32,841 bases of DNA from Chloroflexota bacterium (GCA_016875715.1 VGOZ01000032.1:1-32841), one strand, 5' to 3'. Shown: positions 15,020-24,119, counted from the stretch's first letter. Program-made: numbers and translations. Notes: a model not told the origin generated them from the sequence alone.

Positions 15020-16090
15020 TCAATGGCCGCCGCTCGCGGCCATCGGGGTTGAGTCAGCCACCGCGCGAGATCGTGTCCAGCCCAGCGCCGGTGCGACGCG
15101 ATGGATAAACAATTCGAGCGAGCGCAGCGTCTTGTGATGGGACCCGTCCACCGGATGGACCTGGATCATGAGGTCCGTCGCGTGCTTGAGAAGCGGCTCG
15201 CCACTCAGACCGGCGATCACCTCGTCGGGACTGCCGATATGGAAGTCCGACCAGGCGATCAACTCCTCGATCGACTCGTCGCCACGAAGACCCTCTCGCA
15301 CACCGGCGGTGGTCGCGTGTCGTCGCATCCCGACCTCGGCATCGGCGATCGCCTCTTCGTGCGTGGGCGCGACATAGACCGTCCGCGACATGCCGATCCG
15401 CGGCGTGATTCTTTTCGCGACCCAGTGCGCGAAGTACGCGTCGACGATCGGTGTTTGGATCTCGCTGAGCGGCTGGCGGCGGCCGGGATCCGCGCCCGGG
15501 GCGGGCAGGGGCCGCGGCTGTGTGCGCGAGAGGAGCAGGCCGGTCGCGTGCCGGGCAGCGCGGACACCGCCATCAACGTGGAAGGTCGCTTCCCACATCG
15601 TCTCGACGAGATGCGGCGCTGGCGGCCACAGCGTCGGGCCTCCAGGGAACAGCGGTTCGCCCAGAAGCGCCCGGCGCGCGGCGTCGAAGTGGGCGCTGTA
15701 CAACTGGTGACGCTCGTCGAGATTGCGTCCGAAGATGGTGAACGCGGCTTGGCCGCCGCCGGTGCCGAATCCGAGTTCGAGGCGTCCCCCGCTGAGAACG
15801 TCCAGCACCGCGGCATCCTCAGCCATCCGGAGGGGGTCTTCGAGCGGCAGCGTGATGATGCCGGTAAGGAGTTGCAGCCGCGTCGTCCGTATCGCCGCGG
15901 CAGTGAGCAGAATGAGGGGAGAAGGCAGGCCTCCCTCGTTATGCGCGTGGTGCTGCGCCACCCACCCGGCCTCGTAGCCGAGCCCCTCGGCGTGGACGAA
16001 GGTCTCGATCGCCCGACGGTAGACCTCGGCCGCGGGCGCGTCGTCAACCAGTCGGGTGAAGAACCCGAGCCGGAAAGGGTTCTGGTCCAC
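15020..16090 (-). CDS. Putative FMN-dependent luciferase-like monooxygenase (KPN_01858 type)
   Basis: A flavin-dependent TIM-barrel monooxygenase of 356 residues. Luciferase-family cues: LGFFTRLVDD at the start, GYEAGWVAQHHAHNEGGLPSPLILLTAAA (an xxEHH-like motif, here AQHHAHNEGG), LQLLTGIITLPLEDPLRMAEDAAVLDVLSGGRLELGFGTGG and a C-terminal SDFHIGSPDEVIAGL. The substrate is unknown. Its partner gene downstream (CMD fusion) is the classical neighbour of this subfamily. The GTG at 16090 follows GGGAG by five to six bases. The 162 nt upstream (16091-16252) hold nothing identified. Confidence 0.88.
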   Translation of the reverse strand: MDQNPFRLGFFTRLVDDAPAAEVYRRAIETFVHAEGLGYEAGWVAQHHAHNEGGLPSPLILLTAAAIRTTRLQLLTGIITLPLEDPLRMAEDAAVLDVLSGGRLELGFGTGGGQAAFTIFGRNLDERHQLYSAHFDAARRALLGEPLFPGGPTLWPPAPHLVETMWEATFHVDGGVRAARHATGLLLSRTQPRPLPAPGADPGRRQPLSEIQTPIVDAYFAHWVAKRITPRIGMSRTVYVAPTHEEAIADAEVGMRRHATTAGVREGLRGDESIEELIAWSDFHIGSPDEVIAGLSGEPLLKHATDLMIQVHPVDGSHHKTLRSLELFIHRVAPALGWTRSRAVADSTPMAASGGH

Positions 16091-16252
16091 TATCGCTCCC
16101 GTGTCAGCCCCGTCTGGATCCTTCGCCGCGACGATCGCTCAACGTTCGGATCCGGATGAATGGAACCAATCCTTGCTCGATCCCGCCTCACGCTAACACA
16201 GCGCGCCGGGTAGGATGGCAGGCGGGTGACGGACGATGTCCCGCTACAGCCG

Positions 16253-16621
16253 TCAGCGCACCGCGAGCCGTAACGTCCCGCTGAGGCTCTCGGGCTTCAC
16301 GACGCCATTCAGATAGGGCGAGCGGCCGTACTTCTGGCGGAACGCGTCCGTCACGCGAGCGATCTCGGCGGTGTCGGTGACCGGCGAGGCCGTCGCCGGG
16401 ATCAGTCGATCGTCCACGTGGAGCACCGCCGTGTCGTCGGCGCGCATCTCCCGGTACCAGAGGCCGTCCGCGCCCTTGATCGATCGCACATAGGGATGGC
16501 CATCCGCGACCACGATCCAGATGATCGTCCGGCGCACCCGTCCGCCCGTGCGATGGGTCTCGACGTCGACCTCCTCGGCTCCGTCGATGAGGACGAGAAG
16601 GTCGCGGCTGAAGGCGGGCAT
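16253..16621 (-). CDS. DUF2255 family protein
   Basis: A 122-residue protein with the DUF2255 pattern: an acidic strand (LIDGAEEVDVETHR), TIIWIVVADGHPYVRSIKGADGLWYREM in the centre and a C-terminal FRQKYG region. The fold resembles the split-barrel flavin/deazaflavin-binding proteins, and that role is inferred. The ATG at 16621 lies nine bases beyond the end of the comM remnant, on the same strand. It may follow the promoter that once served comM. It does not overlap the luciferase-like gene downstream. Confidence 0.75.
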   Translation of the reverse strand: MPAFSRDLLVLIDGAEEVDVETHRTGGRVRRTIIWIVVADGHPYVRSIKGADGLWYREMRADDTAVLHVDDRLIPATASPVTDTAEIARVTDAFRQKYGRSPYLNGVVKPESLSGTLRLAVR

Positions 16622-16630
16622 TGCGCCACT

Positions 16631-17281
16631 CTACAGCACGCCTCTGTGACGCGCCGGGCGCGAGAATCGAGGGACGGACTCGTCCGCTGGAGACGATGGA
16701 TAACGCTCGTACGCGGGCCGACCCGCGGCGGCGATTTCCAGGGCGCGTCGGGCGCCTTCCTGACCGCGCACATCACGCAGGTCCACGGCGGCCTCTGGCG
16801 GTGCTTCATCCGCCGCCCGCGGCGCGATCGGCGGCGGCACCGCCCGATCCCCTCGACGAGTTCCACCTCCGGCCCATCGATCTGTGGCACGATCGCGCGC
16901 CGTCGCGACCATGGGCAGGATACCGCCGGTGTGGCGCAGCGAGCCATCGAGCGCCAGTTCGCCGAGAAGGACAGTCTCAGCGAGTTCCTCCTGGGGAATC
17001 AGGCCGCTTGCACCGAGGATGCCGACTGCAATCGGCAGGTCGTAGGGCGCGGCGGTCTTGGGCAGGATCGCGGGCGCCAGGTTCACGATGATCCGGCGGA
17101 GCGGAAACTCGCACCCGGAGTTGCGGATCGCCGAGCGGACGCGCTCGCGCGCTTCCTGCACCGCGGTATCGCCCATCCCCACGATCGTGAACGCGGGCAG
17201 GCCCGGGCCGATGTCGACCTCGGCCTCGACGATGGCTCCGTCCAGCCCGACGATCGCGCAGGTCAGGGCGCGCGCGATCAC
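16631..17281 (-). pseudogene. comM: Decayed comM/yifB (Mg-chelatase-like AAA+ ATPase) fragment
   Basis: From the GTG at 17281 the frame gives an excellent ComM N-terminal domain (VIARALTCAIVGLDGAIVEAEVDIG ... NLAPAILPKTAAPYDLPIAVGIL ... GELALDGSLRHTGGILPMVATAR). Near 16900 the homology jumps to another frame (AIVPQIDGPEVELVEGI), then returns to the first frame for VDLRDVRGQEGARRALEIAAAG near 16725, with the intervening linker shortened. Beyond that all homology is lost: no Walker A, no Walker B and no C-terminal domain. So at least two small deletions or shifts plus loss of the whole ATPase part have occurred. Intact ComM is about 500 residues and promotes branch migration during natural transformation. 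Confidence 0.85.
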
Positions 17282-17544
17282 AGCGGGATGGTAGGCGAGC
17301 GCCGACGCCTCTCGTTCGAGACGCCGTTCCCCGTAGCCGGGGGCTTCCTCCCAATGCGCGTCGTCCACGGCGCGTGCAGTTGCCAATCGAGCGCGCGATC
17401 CGGTGGACAGCCGCCAAATTGCCGGCTCACCACCCGTCGCGATCGTGGAGCTCCTGCGGCCGCCGCCTGGGCTCGCTTCGATCCGCGCAGTGTCAGGGTG
17501 CCAACTAGCATTGCTGCGCGCACCTCGCGCACCGGGGTCATCCA

Positions 17545-18450
17545 TTGGCGAGAACGCGAGCCGGAAACTTTCGCAAACTCGAGGCGGGCCAGCGCAGCCG
17601 GCTCTGCATTGGCGACGTCGCGGGCAGTCCCCCGATCGTGGTCTGGGAGTCCACGACATCGCTCTTCGAGGCGCCGAACTGGTCGCCCGACGGCCGCTGG
17701 CTCGTCTTCAATCAGGAGGGCGACCTCTACCGCATCGCGCCGCACGCCGGTGCGACGCCGGAGCGCATCACGATGGACGCCGATATCAGCGTGAACAACG
17801 ATCACGTCATCTCCGCGGATGGGCGCACTCTCTACGTGTCAGCGACCGACTGGCATCTCTATCGATTGCCGTTCGAGGGCGGCGTGCCCCGGCGCATCTC
17901 GCACGAACAGCCGCATCGGTTCATGTACTTCCTCCACGGCGTGTCGCCGGACGAGAGGACGGTCACTTTCGTGTCGGTCCAGTTCGACGCGGATGGGAAG
18001 AGGCAGCCCATCAACACGTACACGATCCCTACCACTGGCGGATCGCTTCGCCGGGTCACGAACTGGAAGTTTGATGACGATGGACCCGAGTACTCGCCGG
18101 ACGGTGCGTGGATCTATTTCAACAGCACGTACCCATCGGAGACGCCCGGACACAGCCGACTCTGTCGGATGCGGCCGGATGGCTCATCCGTCGAGGTCAT
18201 CTTCGAGGATGAACGGGTCAACTGGTTTCCGCACGTCTCGCCCGATGGCAGGACGATCCAGTACATCACCTTCCCGACCGGGACGCTGGGGCACCCGGCG
18301 AATCTGGAGGTCTCGCTCGGCTGTGCCGACGCCGACGGGAGGAACGCGCGCGATCTCTATCGATTCCATGGTGGTCAGGGTACGACCAACGTCAATGGCT
18401 GGGCCTCGGACAGTCGACGATTCGCCTACGTCGCCTATCCGCGCGGCTGA
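17545..18450 (+). CDS. TolB-like PD40 beta-propeller protein
   Basis: A 301-residue propeller with repeated PD40 blades of the form SPDGRWLVF: FEAPNWSPDGRWLVFNQEGDLYRI, ISADGRTLYVSA, VSPDERTVTFVSV, YSPDGAWIYFNS and VSPDGRTIQYITF. There is no signal peptide, so it is probably cytoplasmic, unlike periplasmic TolB. Proteins of this type are annotated as TolB-related with unknown ligand. The start is uncertain: TTG 17545 with GGGGT seven bases upstream is the only sensible choice, and homology begins within a few residues. The 263 nt between it and the divergent comM remnant show nothing identified. Its end overlaps the HExxH gene tail-to-tail by 16 nt. Confidence 0.8.
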   Translation: MARTRAGNFRKLEAGQRSRLCIGDVAGSPPIVVWESTTSLFEAPNWSPDGRWLVFNQEGDLYRIAPHAGATPERITMDADISVNNDHVISADGRTLYVSATDWHLYRLPFEGGVPRRISHEQPHRFMYFLHGVSPDERTVTFVSVQFDADGKRQPINTYTIPTTGGSLRRVTNWKFDDDGPEYSPDGAWIYFNSTYPSETPGHSRLCRMRPDGSSVEVIFEDERVNWFPHVSPDGRTIQYITFPTGTLGHPANLEVSLGCADADGRNARDLYRFHGGQGTTNVNGWASDSRRFAYVAYPRG

Positions 18451-19712
18451 CACGCCGGGCAGTCCGGGAGCAACTCCGGCCGATCGATCGCCGCGACGCG
18501 ATCCAGGAAGGCGGCGAGCGATGAGCTCTCCGCGCGCATGCGCCGCAGCGGCGCCTCGTAGGAATTGCCGCCGCCGCTGTAGCTGCCGAAGAAGGAGAGA
18601 TACGCGGTGTTGATCTTTCGCACCCAGAATCCCAGGGCCCTGAGCGCATCGCGCTCGCGCGTCATAGAGGCCTCCGCCTCGGCGACCTGCCCGTTCGCGA
18701 GCAATTCTTCGATGGCCTGTCGGATCCGCCGCATCTCGACTCCGAAGTCTGAGGTCCGCACTGGAGGCAGGGGGATGGTCGACGGAGGGGAGATCGGCGA
18801 GCTCGGCGGATACGCCAGATCGGCGATCTCCTCGCCGACGATGTCGGCGACGACCTCATTGATCGCGCGCATCGCACTGCTCTCGAAGTAGGCGCGCCCC
18901 AGGCGGCGCGCCGCCAGGTAGTGGTGCGCCCATTCGTGGGCGATGACCGCCACGACCCGGCGGGGCGACGCGTGATCGGCCACCATGCTGGGGTACGTCC
19001 CGAGGCCTCCGATCTCGGTGATGTACGAGCTATACCCCGATCGGTCGACAGAGTTCTCGGTCGCCTCGATCTGGGCACCGGAAATCGCCCCGTTCACGAG
19101 CATCGAACCCACGATGCCGATGCGATCTCGACGCGCCACCACCAGATTGAGCGGAAGATCGGAGAGCCGAAATGCCACGGGCGGCCGGACACCGATCGGA
19201 AGCGGCCACGTGGCAGCATCTCCGCGGGTGAGTCCCAGCCCTGGAAAGCCTGCCTCTCCCAGCGCCGCCTCCACGACGGCAGCAAACGAGGCCGTCGCGA
19301 CGGGCCGATGCTCCCGCAGCGCGCTCAGCGCCGCCGAGACCCGGAGATCCGCCGCGGCGAGGTCAGCGCCGGGCGCCTGCAGTCCGAGAAGCGTGGACCG
19401 GCGCTCGTTCTGCGCGTCCCGCTCCTGTACAAGAACCTCGTAGCTGGAGATGCCCGCCCGAAGTTCGGCCGGGGAGGCACTCGCGGCGCTCGGACCCAGC
19501 CACGCGCGCACCTGCCACCCAACGACGCTGAACGCGAGGGGCGCGCCGGCGCGGTGCATCGCCGCGATCGCCGAACGGCGGGGAGATTCGGAGGTGAGGG
19601 ATCCCGTTGCGGCGATGAGTGCGACCAGGGCCCCACGCACGGCCCAGCGGGCGGCGATGCGGGGCGAGGCGGCCGTCCACGGGGATGCCAGCGCCCCTCT
19701 CAAATAGCCCAT
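18435..19712 (-). CDS. Putative membrane-anchored HExxH zinc metallopeptidase
   Basis: A 425-residue protein from ATG 19712 (an in-frame ATG at 19775 would add 21 residues). One N-terminal hydrophobic segment (WAVRGALVALIAATGSL) suggests a single membrane anchor or uncleaved signal. The protease signature is VVAVIAHEWAHHYLAARR, followed by FESSAMRAINEVVADIVGEEIADL, where a downstream Glu/Asp could be the third zinc ligand as in gluzincin-like enzymes. The C-terminus contains a Pro-rich loop and FGSYSGGGNSYE. I do not recognise a specific family. A predicted cell-surface peptidase with unknown substrate is the safest reading. It diverges from the SpoIID-domain gene. Confidence 0.7.
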   Translation of the reverse strand: MGYLRGALASPWTAASPRIAARWAVRGALVALIAATGSLTSESPRRSAIAAMHRAGAPLAFSVVGWQVRAWLGPSAASASPAELRAGISSYEVLVQERDAQNERRSTLLGLQAPGADLAAADLRVSAALSALREHRPVATASFAAVVEAALGEAGFPGLGLTRGDAATWPLPIGVRPPVAFRLSDLPLNLVVARRDRIGIVGSMLVNGAISGAQIEATENSVDRSGYSSYITEIGGLGTYPSMVADHASPRRVVAVIAHEWAHHYLAARRLGRAYFESSAMRAINEVVADIVGEEIADLAYPPSSPISPPSTIPLPPVRTSDFGVEMRRIRQAIEELLANGQVAEAEASMTRERDALRALGFWVRKINTAYLSFFGSYSGGGNSYEAPLRRMRAESSSLAAFLDRVAAIDRPELLPDCPACQPRG

Positions 19713-19789
19713 TCGTCCCTGCGGTTCTCGCGCGATTGCCTTATGCCGGACAACCTTGTCCTTCCCATACCTCATGCCTACCTTTGACC

Positions 19790-21001
19790 GTGGTGGGCCC
19801 GACTTCTCCGCGTCTGGGACGTCGTCGTATCCTCGGAATGGCCGCCGCTGCCATCGCCGTCATCGGCATCGGCGCCGAACGACGGCAGACGGGCGCCGCG
19901 GATCAATTGCCACCCGAGGGGTTCAGTGGCGAGAGCCCGGTCATCCCTCGCGCGGTCAGCGCGAGCGCCGCGTCGGTGCCCGCCTACGTCCGGATCCGGC
20001 TGGGGGATGGATCGCACTGCTCGCTGACGATGGATGAGTACCTTCGCGGCGTGGTGCCCACCGAGATGCCCGCCTCGTGGCCGCTGGAGGCGCTGAAGGC
20101 GCAGGCGGTGGCGGCGCGCACCTACGCTGCGGCGTATCACGCGAGCTACGGCTACATATGCGCGACGACCGCCTGTCAGGCGTGGGACCCGACGCGTCGC
20201 CACCCCAACAGCGATGTGGCGGTGACCGCGACGACTGGTCAAGTCATGACATATCAGGGCGAACTGATCTGGGCGTATTACTCGTCCGCGTGCGGAGGGC
20301 AGACAGCGACCAGTCCCGGCGCGGCGGGCGCGTACTGCCGGAGCGTGCGCTGCTGGGGTAGCCCCGGATCGGGTGAGGCCACATCGCAGTCCCTTGGCAG
20401 CCACGAAGCCGCGCGCGCATTCTGGACGGGCACCCCCTCCTCGTACTGCTCCGGCTCGCCGAACTTCCGTTTCACGTGGTCGATCGACGGCTCGCAGATG
20501 GTCTCGGTGATCAATACCTATCTGCCCGGTCTCAGCACGGTGGCACCTCGCTATTCGAGCGGCCAGCTTGGTCAGCTGCACGATGTGAGCGTAGCGGGCA
20601 GGAGCGTGGGCGGTCGCGTGACGGCCATCCGCATCAGCGGATCGGGCGGCACGTGGGATGTCACCGGAGAGTGGGCGATCCGCAGCATCCTTCGGTCGTC
20701 GTCGGGCGCGGCGAGCCAGCGGAGCACCGGCGTCGTCGTCGCCTCGATACGTTCGGGCACTCTCACCCGGCTGGATGGAGCGGGCGGCGGTTACGGCCAC
20801 GCCTACGGACTCTGCCAATACGGTGCACGCGGTATGTCCCTGGCCGGACACGATTTCCGCGCGATCCTCCAGCATTACTACTCGGGGATCTCGATCGACT
20901 CTCCGCGCGCGCTCCGGGTGCCTGAGGCCATCGGACCGCGCATGTTTCTCCCGTTCCTCACCAGCCCCACAGTGACCCGTGACCCGTCCTGTCGGACGTG
21001 A
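19790..21001 (+). CDS. SpoIID/LytB-domain exported protein
   Basis: An exported protein of 403 residues. The N-terminus RLGRRRILGMAAAAIAVIGIG has a twin-arginine-like motif before a hydrophobic stretch. The SpoIID domain starts near residue 65: VRIRLGDG, MDEYLRGVVPTEMPASWPLEALKAQAVAARTYA (catalytic Glu in the PTEMP motif), QAWDPTRRHPNSDVAVTATTGQVMTYQGELIWAYYSSACGGQT and the C-terminal GYGHAYGLCQYGARGMSLAG. SpoIID of Bacillus is a lytic transglycosylase on denuded glycan during sporulation; relatives in non-sporulators act on the cell wall. The start could be TTG 19784, GTG 19790 or GTG 19793; TACCTT at 19779-19784 hints at another leaderless transcript. The stop overlaps rluD as GTGA. Confidence 0.85.
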   Translation: MVGPTSPRLGRRRILGMAAAAIAVIGIGAERRQTGAADQLPPEGFSGESPVIPRAVSASAASVPAYVRIRLGDGSHCSLTMDEYLRGVVPTEMPASWPLEALKAQAVAARTYAAAYHASYGYICATTACQAWDPTRRHPNSDVAVTATTGQVMTYQGELIWAYYSSACGGQTATSPGAAGAYCRSVRCWGSPGSGEATSQSLGSHEAARAFWTGTPSSYCSGSPNFRFTWSIDGSQMVSVINTYLPGLSTVAPRYSSGQLGQLHDVSVAGRSVGGRVTAIRISGSGGTWDVTGEWAIRSILRSSSGAASQRSTGVVVASIRSGTLTRLDGAGGGYGHAYGLCQYGARGMSLAGHDFRAILQHYYSGISIDSPRALRVPEAIGPRMFLPFLTSPTVTRDPSCRT

Positions 21002-21921
21002 GCGCACCGCCAGGCCGGGCCTCCGAATCGCTGTGGGTCGAAGCGGCGGACGTGGGTCTGCGGCTCGACACGTTCCTGGTCACGCGTTTGTCGGCTCGAT
21101 CCCGCACTGGCTGGGCACACATCATTGGCGAGGGGCGAGTTCACCTGAATGGTCGCGCGGCGCGCGCGTCCGAACGGGTGAGTCCCGGCAGTCGGATCGA
21201 GATCTGGCTTCCGGCACCCCCCGATCAGGCGACTGCGCCTGGCGATGGCGCCCCCCTGAGCGTGCTTTTCGAGGACTCCGACGTCGTCGCCCTCGATAAG
21301 CCAGCCGGTCAGGTCACCCATCCGGCGCCGGGCAACCCGACGGGGACGCTGGTCGACGCGCTGCGGGCCCGTTATCCCGACATCGTGGTGGGAGACGCGC
21401 GGCGACCTGGCCTGGTGCACCGTCTGGACCGCGATACCAGCGGCGTGCTCCTTATCGCGCGCAATGACGCCGCGCTGCGCGCGCTCCAGCGGCAATGGAG
21501 CGATCGGAGCGTCGTGAAGGAGTACCTCGCGCTCGTCGTGGGTCATCCTCAACCGGAGCGCGCGACGATCGATGCCCCGATCGGCCGCGACCCGCGCGAT
21601 CGAAGGCGCATGGCCGTGGTGGACTCGGTCCGCCCGGCGCGGACGCGGTACGAGACCCAGGAGCGTTTCGCGCGGGCGACGCTGCTGCTCTGCGTGCCGG
21701 AGACGGGACGCACGCATCAGATCCGCGTGCATCTCGCCAGTATCGGGTACCCGATCGTGGCCGACGCCACCTATGGGACACGCAACGTGGATCTGGGACG
21801 GCACTTCCTCCACGCGTGGCGGCTCACCTTTCGACACCCGCTGAATGGCGCCCGTCAGACCATCGAGGCTCCTCTACCGCCAGATCTCGCCGCATACGTG
21901 GAGTTATTACGGCGGGCCTAG
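20998..21921 (+). CDS. rluD: RluA/RluD-family 23S rRNA pseudouridine synthase
   Basis: Isomerises uridine to pseudouridine in RNA, most likely in 23S rRNA. The protein is 307 residues: an N-terminal S4-like RNA-binding domain (LRLDTFLVTRLSARSRTGWAHIIGEGRVHLNGR, residues 21-53), then the catalytic domain with VVALDKPAGQVTHPAPG, GLVHRLDRDTSGVLLIAR (Asp144 catalytic), VVKEYLALVVG and ETGRTHQIRVHLASIGYPIVAD. RluD, RluC or RluA specificity cannot be assigned from sequence alone. The GTG start overlaps the preceding stop (GTGA). The stop TAG is embedded in the TAGAAT -10 box of aroF. Confidence 0.92.
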   Translation: MSAPPGRASESLWVEAADVGLRLDTFLVTRLSARSRTGWAHIIGEGRVHLNGRAARASERVSPGSRIEIWLPAPPDQATAPGDGAPLSVLFEDSDVVALDKPAGQVTHPAPGNPTGTLVDALRARYPDIVVGDARRPGLVHRLDRDTSGVLLIARNDAALRALQRQWSDRSVVKEYLALVVGHPQPERATIDAPIGRDPRDRRRMAVVDSVRPARTRYETQERFARATLLLCVPETGRTHQIRVHLASIGYPIVADATYGTRNVDLGRHFLHAWRLTFRHPLNGARQTIEAPLPPDLAAYVELLRRA

Positions 21922-21924
21922 AAT
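21919..21924 (+). promoter_or_regulatory. -10 box for apparently leaderless aroF
   Basis: TAGAAT overlaps the rluD stop codon and is followed by exactly six bases before the GTG at 21931. The expected transcription start coincides with the first base of the start codon. No Shine-Dalgarno lies in front of this GTG and no clear -35 hexamer is seen. Confidence 0.5.
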
Positions 21925-21930
21925 GCCGTC

Positions 21931-22959
21931 GTGATCGTGGTCATGAAGGCCGGCACCGAGGCAGCGGCGATCGACGCCGTCATCGCCCGGGTCGAGGAAC
22001 TCGGGTTTCGGGCGCACGTTTCGCGCGGGGCGGAGCGCACGATCGTCGGCGTCATCGGCGATGAGCGGCCGGTCGACCCGGAGCAGTTCGAGATCCTCGA
22101 TGGCGTCGAGCGCGTAGTGCGGATCCTCCAGCCTTACAAGCTCGCCAGCCGCGACTTCAAGCGCGAGAAGTCGCAGGTCGCGGTCGGCGGCGCGGTCTTC
22201 GGCGGCACGGGCATCGCGATCGTCGCCGGGCCGTGCTCGGTAGAGAGTCGCGAGCAACTGTTCGAGACGGCATGGGCGGTCAAGGAAGCCGGGGCGCATT
22301 TCCTGCGCGGGGGCGCCTTCAAGCCGCGATCCTCGCCCTACTCGTTTCAGGGTCTGGGCCAGGAGGGGCTCGACCTGCTCGCCGAGGCAGCGGCCACGGT
22401 GGGGCTTCCCGCGGTCACCGAAGTGGTGGCGCCAGGGGATGTGGACACCGTGCGGCGATCGAGCGCGATGCTCCAGATCGGCACCAGAAACATGGCCAAT
22501 TACGCGCTGCTTCACGAGGTCGGCCGCAGCAATCACCCGGTCCTACTCAAGCGGGGCATGTCGTCGACCATCCAGGAACTGCTGATGGCGGCCGAGTACA
22601 TCCTTCACCATCGGAACTACGCGCTGGTGCTGTGCGAACGAGGAATCCGGACATTCGAGAACGCGACCCGCTTCACCCTCGACATCAACGCCGTGCCGCT
22701 CCTTGGAGAACTGACCCACCTGCCCGTCGTCGTCGACCCCAGCCATGCGACCGGGAAGGCGAGCCTCGTTGCCGCCGGCGCTCGGGCCGCGGTCGCGGCG
22801 GGCGCGGACGGGTTGATCGTTGAGGTGCACCCGCATCCGGATCGGGCGCTCTCGGATGGTGCCCAGTCGCTCCGGCCGGACCAGTTCGCCGCGCTCGTGC
22901 GCGAGGTGCGCGATATCGCGCGAGCGGTAGGGCGTCATCTGCTCGGCGACGCCGCGTGA
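21931..22959 (+). CDS. aroF: 3-deoxy-7-phosphoheptulonate (DAHP) synthase
   Basis: The first enzyme of the shikimate pathway, condensing phosphoenolpyruvate with erythrose 4-phosphate. The protein is 342 residues, of the Thermotoga/Bacillus AroA(beta)-like class. An N-terminal ferredoxin-like regulatory domain (about 1-70, [10 protein letters not shown]...) is followed by a TIM barrel: VAGPCSVES (Cys102, metal ligand), [47 protein letters not shown] and [14 protein letters not shown]. The N-terminal domain is the likely site of feedback control in this class. GTG 21931 is used, apparently leaderless. The stop overlaps the aroC start as GTGA. Confidence 0.95.
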   Translation: MIVVMKAGTEAAAIDAVIARVEELGFRAHVSRGAERTIVGVIGDERPVDPEQFEILDGVERVVRILQPYKLASRDFKREKSQVAVGGAVFGGTGIAIVAGPCSVESREQLFETAWAVKEAGAHFLRGGAFKPRSSPYSFQGLGQEGLDLLAEAAATVGLPAVTEVVAPGDVDTVRRSSAMLQIGTRNMANYALLHEVGRSNHPVLLKRGMSSTIQELLMAAEYILHHRNYALVLCERGIRTFENATRFTLDINAVPLLGELTHLPVVVDPSHATGKASLVAAGARAAVAAGADGLIVEVHPHPDRALSDGAQSLRPDQFAALVREVRDIARAVGRHLLGDAA

Positions 22960-24119
22960 TCTTCCGCTGGTTCTCGTCGGGCGAGTCCCACGGGCCATGC
23001 CTTCTTGGCATCGTCGATGGAGTCCCCGCAGGGATCCCGCTCACCGAGGATCTCCTCGCGGTTGACCTCGCCCGGCGGCAGGGCGGGTACGGGCGCGGCG
23101 GGCGGATGAAGATTGAGAAGGATCGGGCGGAGATCACCAGCGGTGTGGCGAAGGGGTTCACGACCGGGGGGCCGATCGGGCTTCGGGTGGAGAACCTGGA
23201 CTGGCCGAACTGGAAAGATCGGGATGTACCGCCGTTCACGCGTGCACGCCCAGGCCACGCCGATCTAGCAGGCTTCTTCAAGTACGGCCACGAAGACATG
23301 CGCCTCATCCTCGAACGCGCGAGCGCGCGGGAGACGACAATGCGCGTGGCGATCGGCGGGATCGCAAAGGCCTTGCTCGATCAGTTCGGCATTGCGGTCC
23401 GCAGCCAGGTGCTCAGTATCGGAGCGGTCAGCACGCCGGGTGGAGATCTCCGCGACCCGGCGGTGGTGCGCGTGGTGGAGGAGTCGACCGTGCGTGTCGC
23501 CGATGCGTTGGTCGAGCAGGAGATGCGTGCGGCGATCGATGCGGCGCGCGGCCTCCACGAGACGCTTGGCGGCACCTTTGAAGTCATCGGGTACGACGTG
23601 CCCCCGGGGCTCGGTTCGCACGTGCAGTGGGATCGCAAACTCGACGGCCGCATCGCCCAGGCGATGATGTCGATCCACGCGATCAAGGCGGTCGCGCTGG
23701 GCGATGGATTCACCGTAGGCGAGCGGTACGGGACTGATGCGCACGACGGGATGCGGATGGTCGACGGCGCGGTCATTCGCCTCTCGAACCACGCCGGGGG
23801 CCTGGAGGGCGGTATCACGAATGGTGAGCCGGTCGTGGCCCGCGTCGTGAAGAAGCCGATCTCTACAACGGCGAAGCCCCAGCCATCGATCGACCTCGCC
23901 ACGGGCGAAGACAGTCCGAGTCAGTACGAACGGTCCGACGTGTGCGCTGTCCCCGCCGCGGCGGTGATCGGCGAGGCGATGCTCGCGATCGTGCTCGCCG
24001 ATGCGTTTCTGGAGAAGTTCGGCGGCGACGGCATTGCCGAGATTCGGCCGCGCGTTCGCGACTACGTGCGCGGCCTGCGCTTCTGGCGCCCCGGGGCGGC
24101 GCTCGCGGCGCGGATATAA
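22956..24119 (+). CDS. aroC: Chorismate synthase
   Basis: The last common step to aromatic compounds: converts EPSP to chorismate with reduced FMN. The protein is 387 residues. Signatures are FRWFSSGESHGPCLLGIVDGVPAG at the N-terminus, the RRQGGYGRGGRMKIEKD motif with basic substrate-binding residues, RPGHADLAGFFKYGHEDMRLILERASARETTMRVAIG, and GLEGGITNGEPVVARVVKKPISTTAKP near the end. The GTG start (22956) overlaps aroF. The TAA stop lies within the TATAAT box ahead of asd. Pairing with aroF but without the middle aro genes suggests those are elsewhere in the genome. Confidence 0.96.
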   Translation: MIFRWFSSGESHGPCLLGIVDGVPAGIPLTEDLLAVDLARRQGGYGRGGRMKIEKDRAEITSGVAKGFTTGGPIGLRVENLDWPNWKDRDVPPFTRARPGHADLAGFFKYGHEDMRLILERASARETTMRVAIGGIAKALLDQFGIAVRSQVLSIGAVSTPGGDLRDPAVVRVVEESTVRVADALVEQEMRAAIDAARGLHETLGGTFEVIGYDVPPGLGSHVQWDRKLDGRIAQAMMSIHAIKAVALGDGFTVGERYGTDAHDGMRMVDGAVIRLSNHAGGLEGGITNGEPVVARVVKKPISTTAKPQPSIDLATGEDSPSQYERSDVCAVPAAAVIGEAMLAIVLADAFLEKFGGDGIAEIRPRVRDYVRGLRFWRPGAALAARI

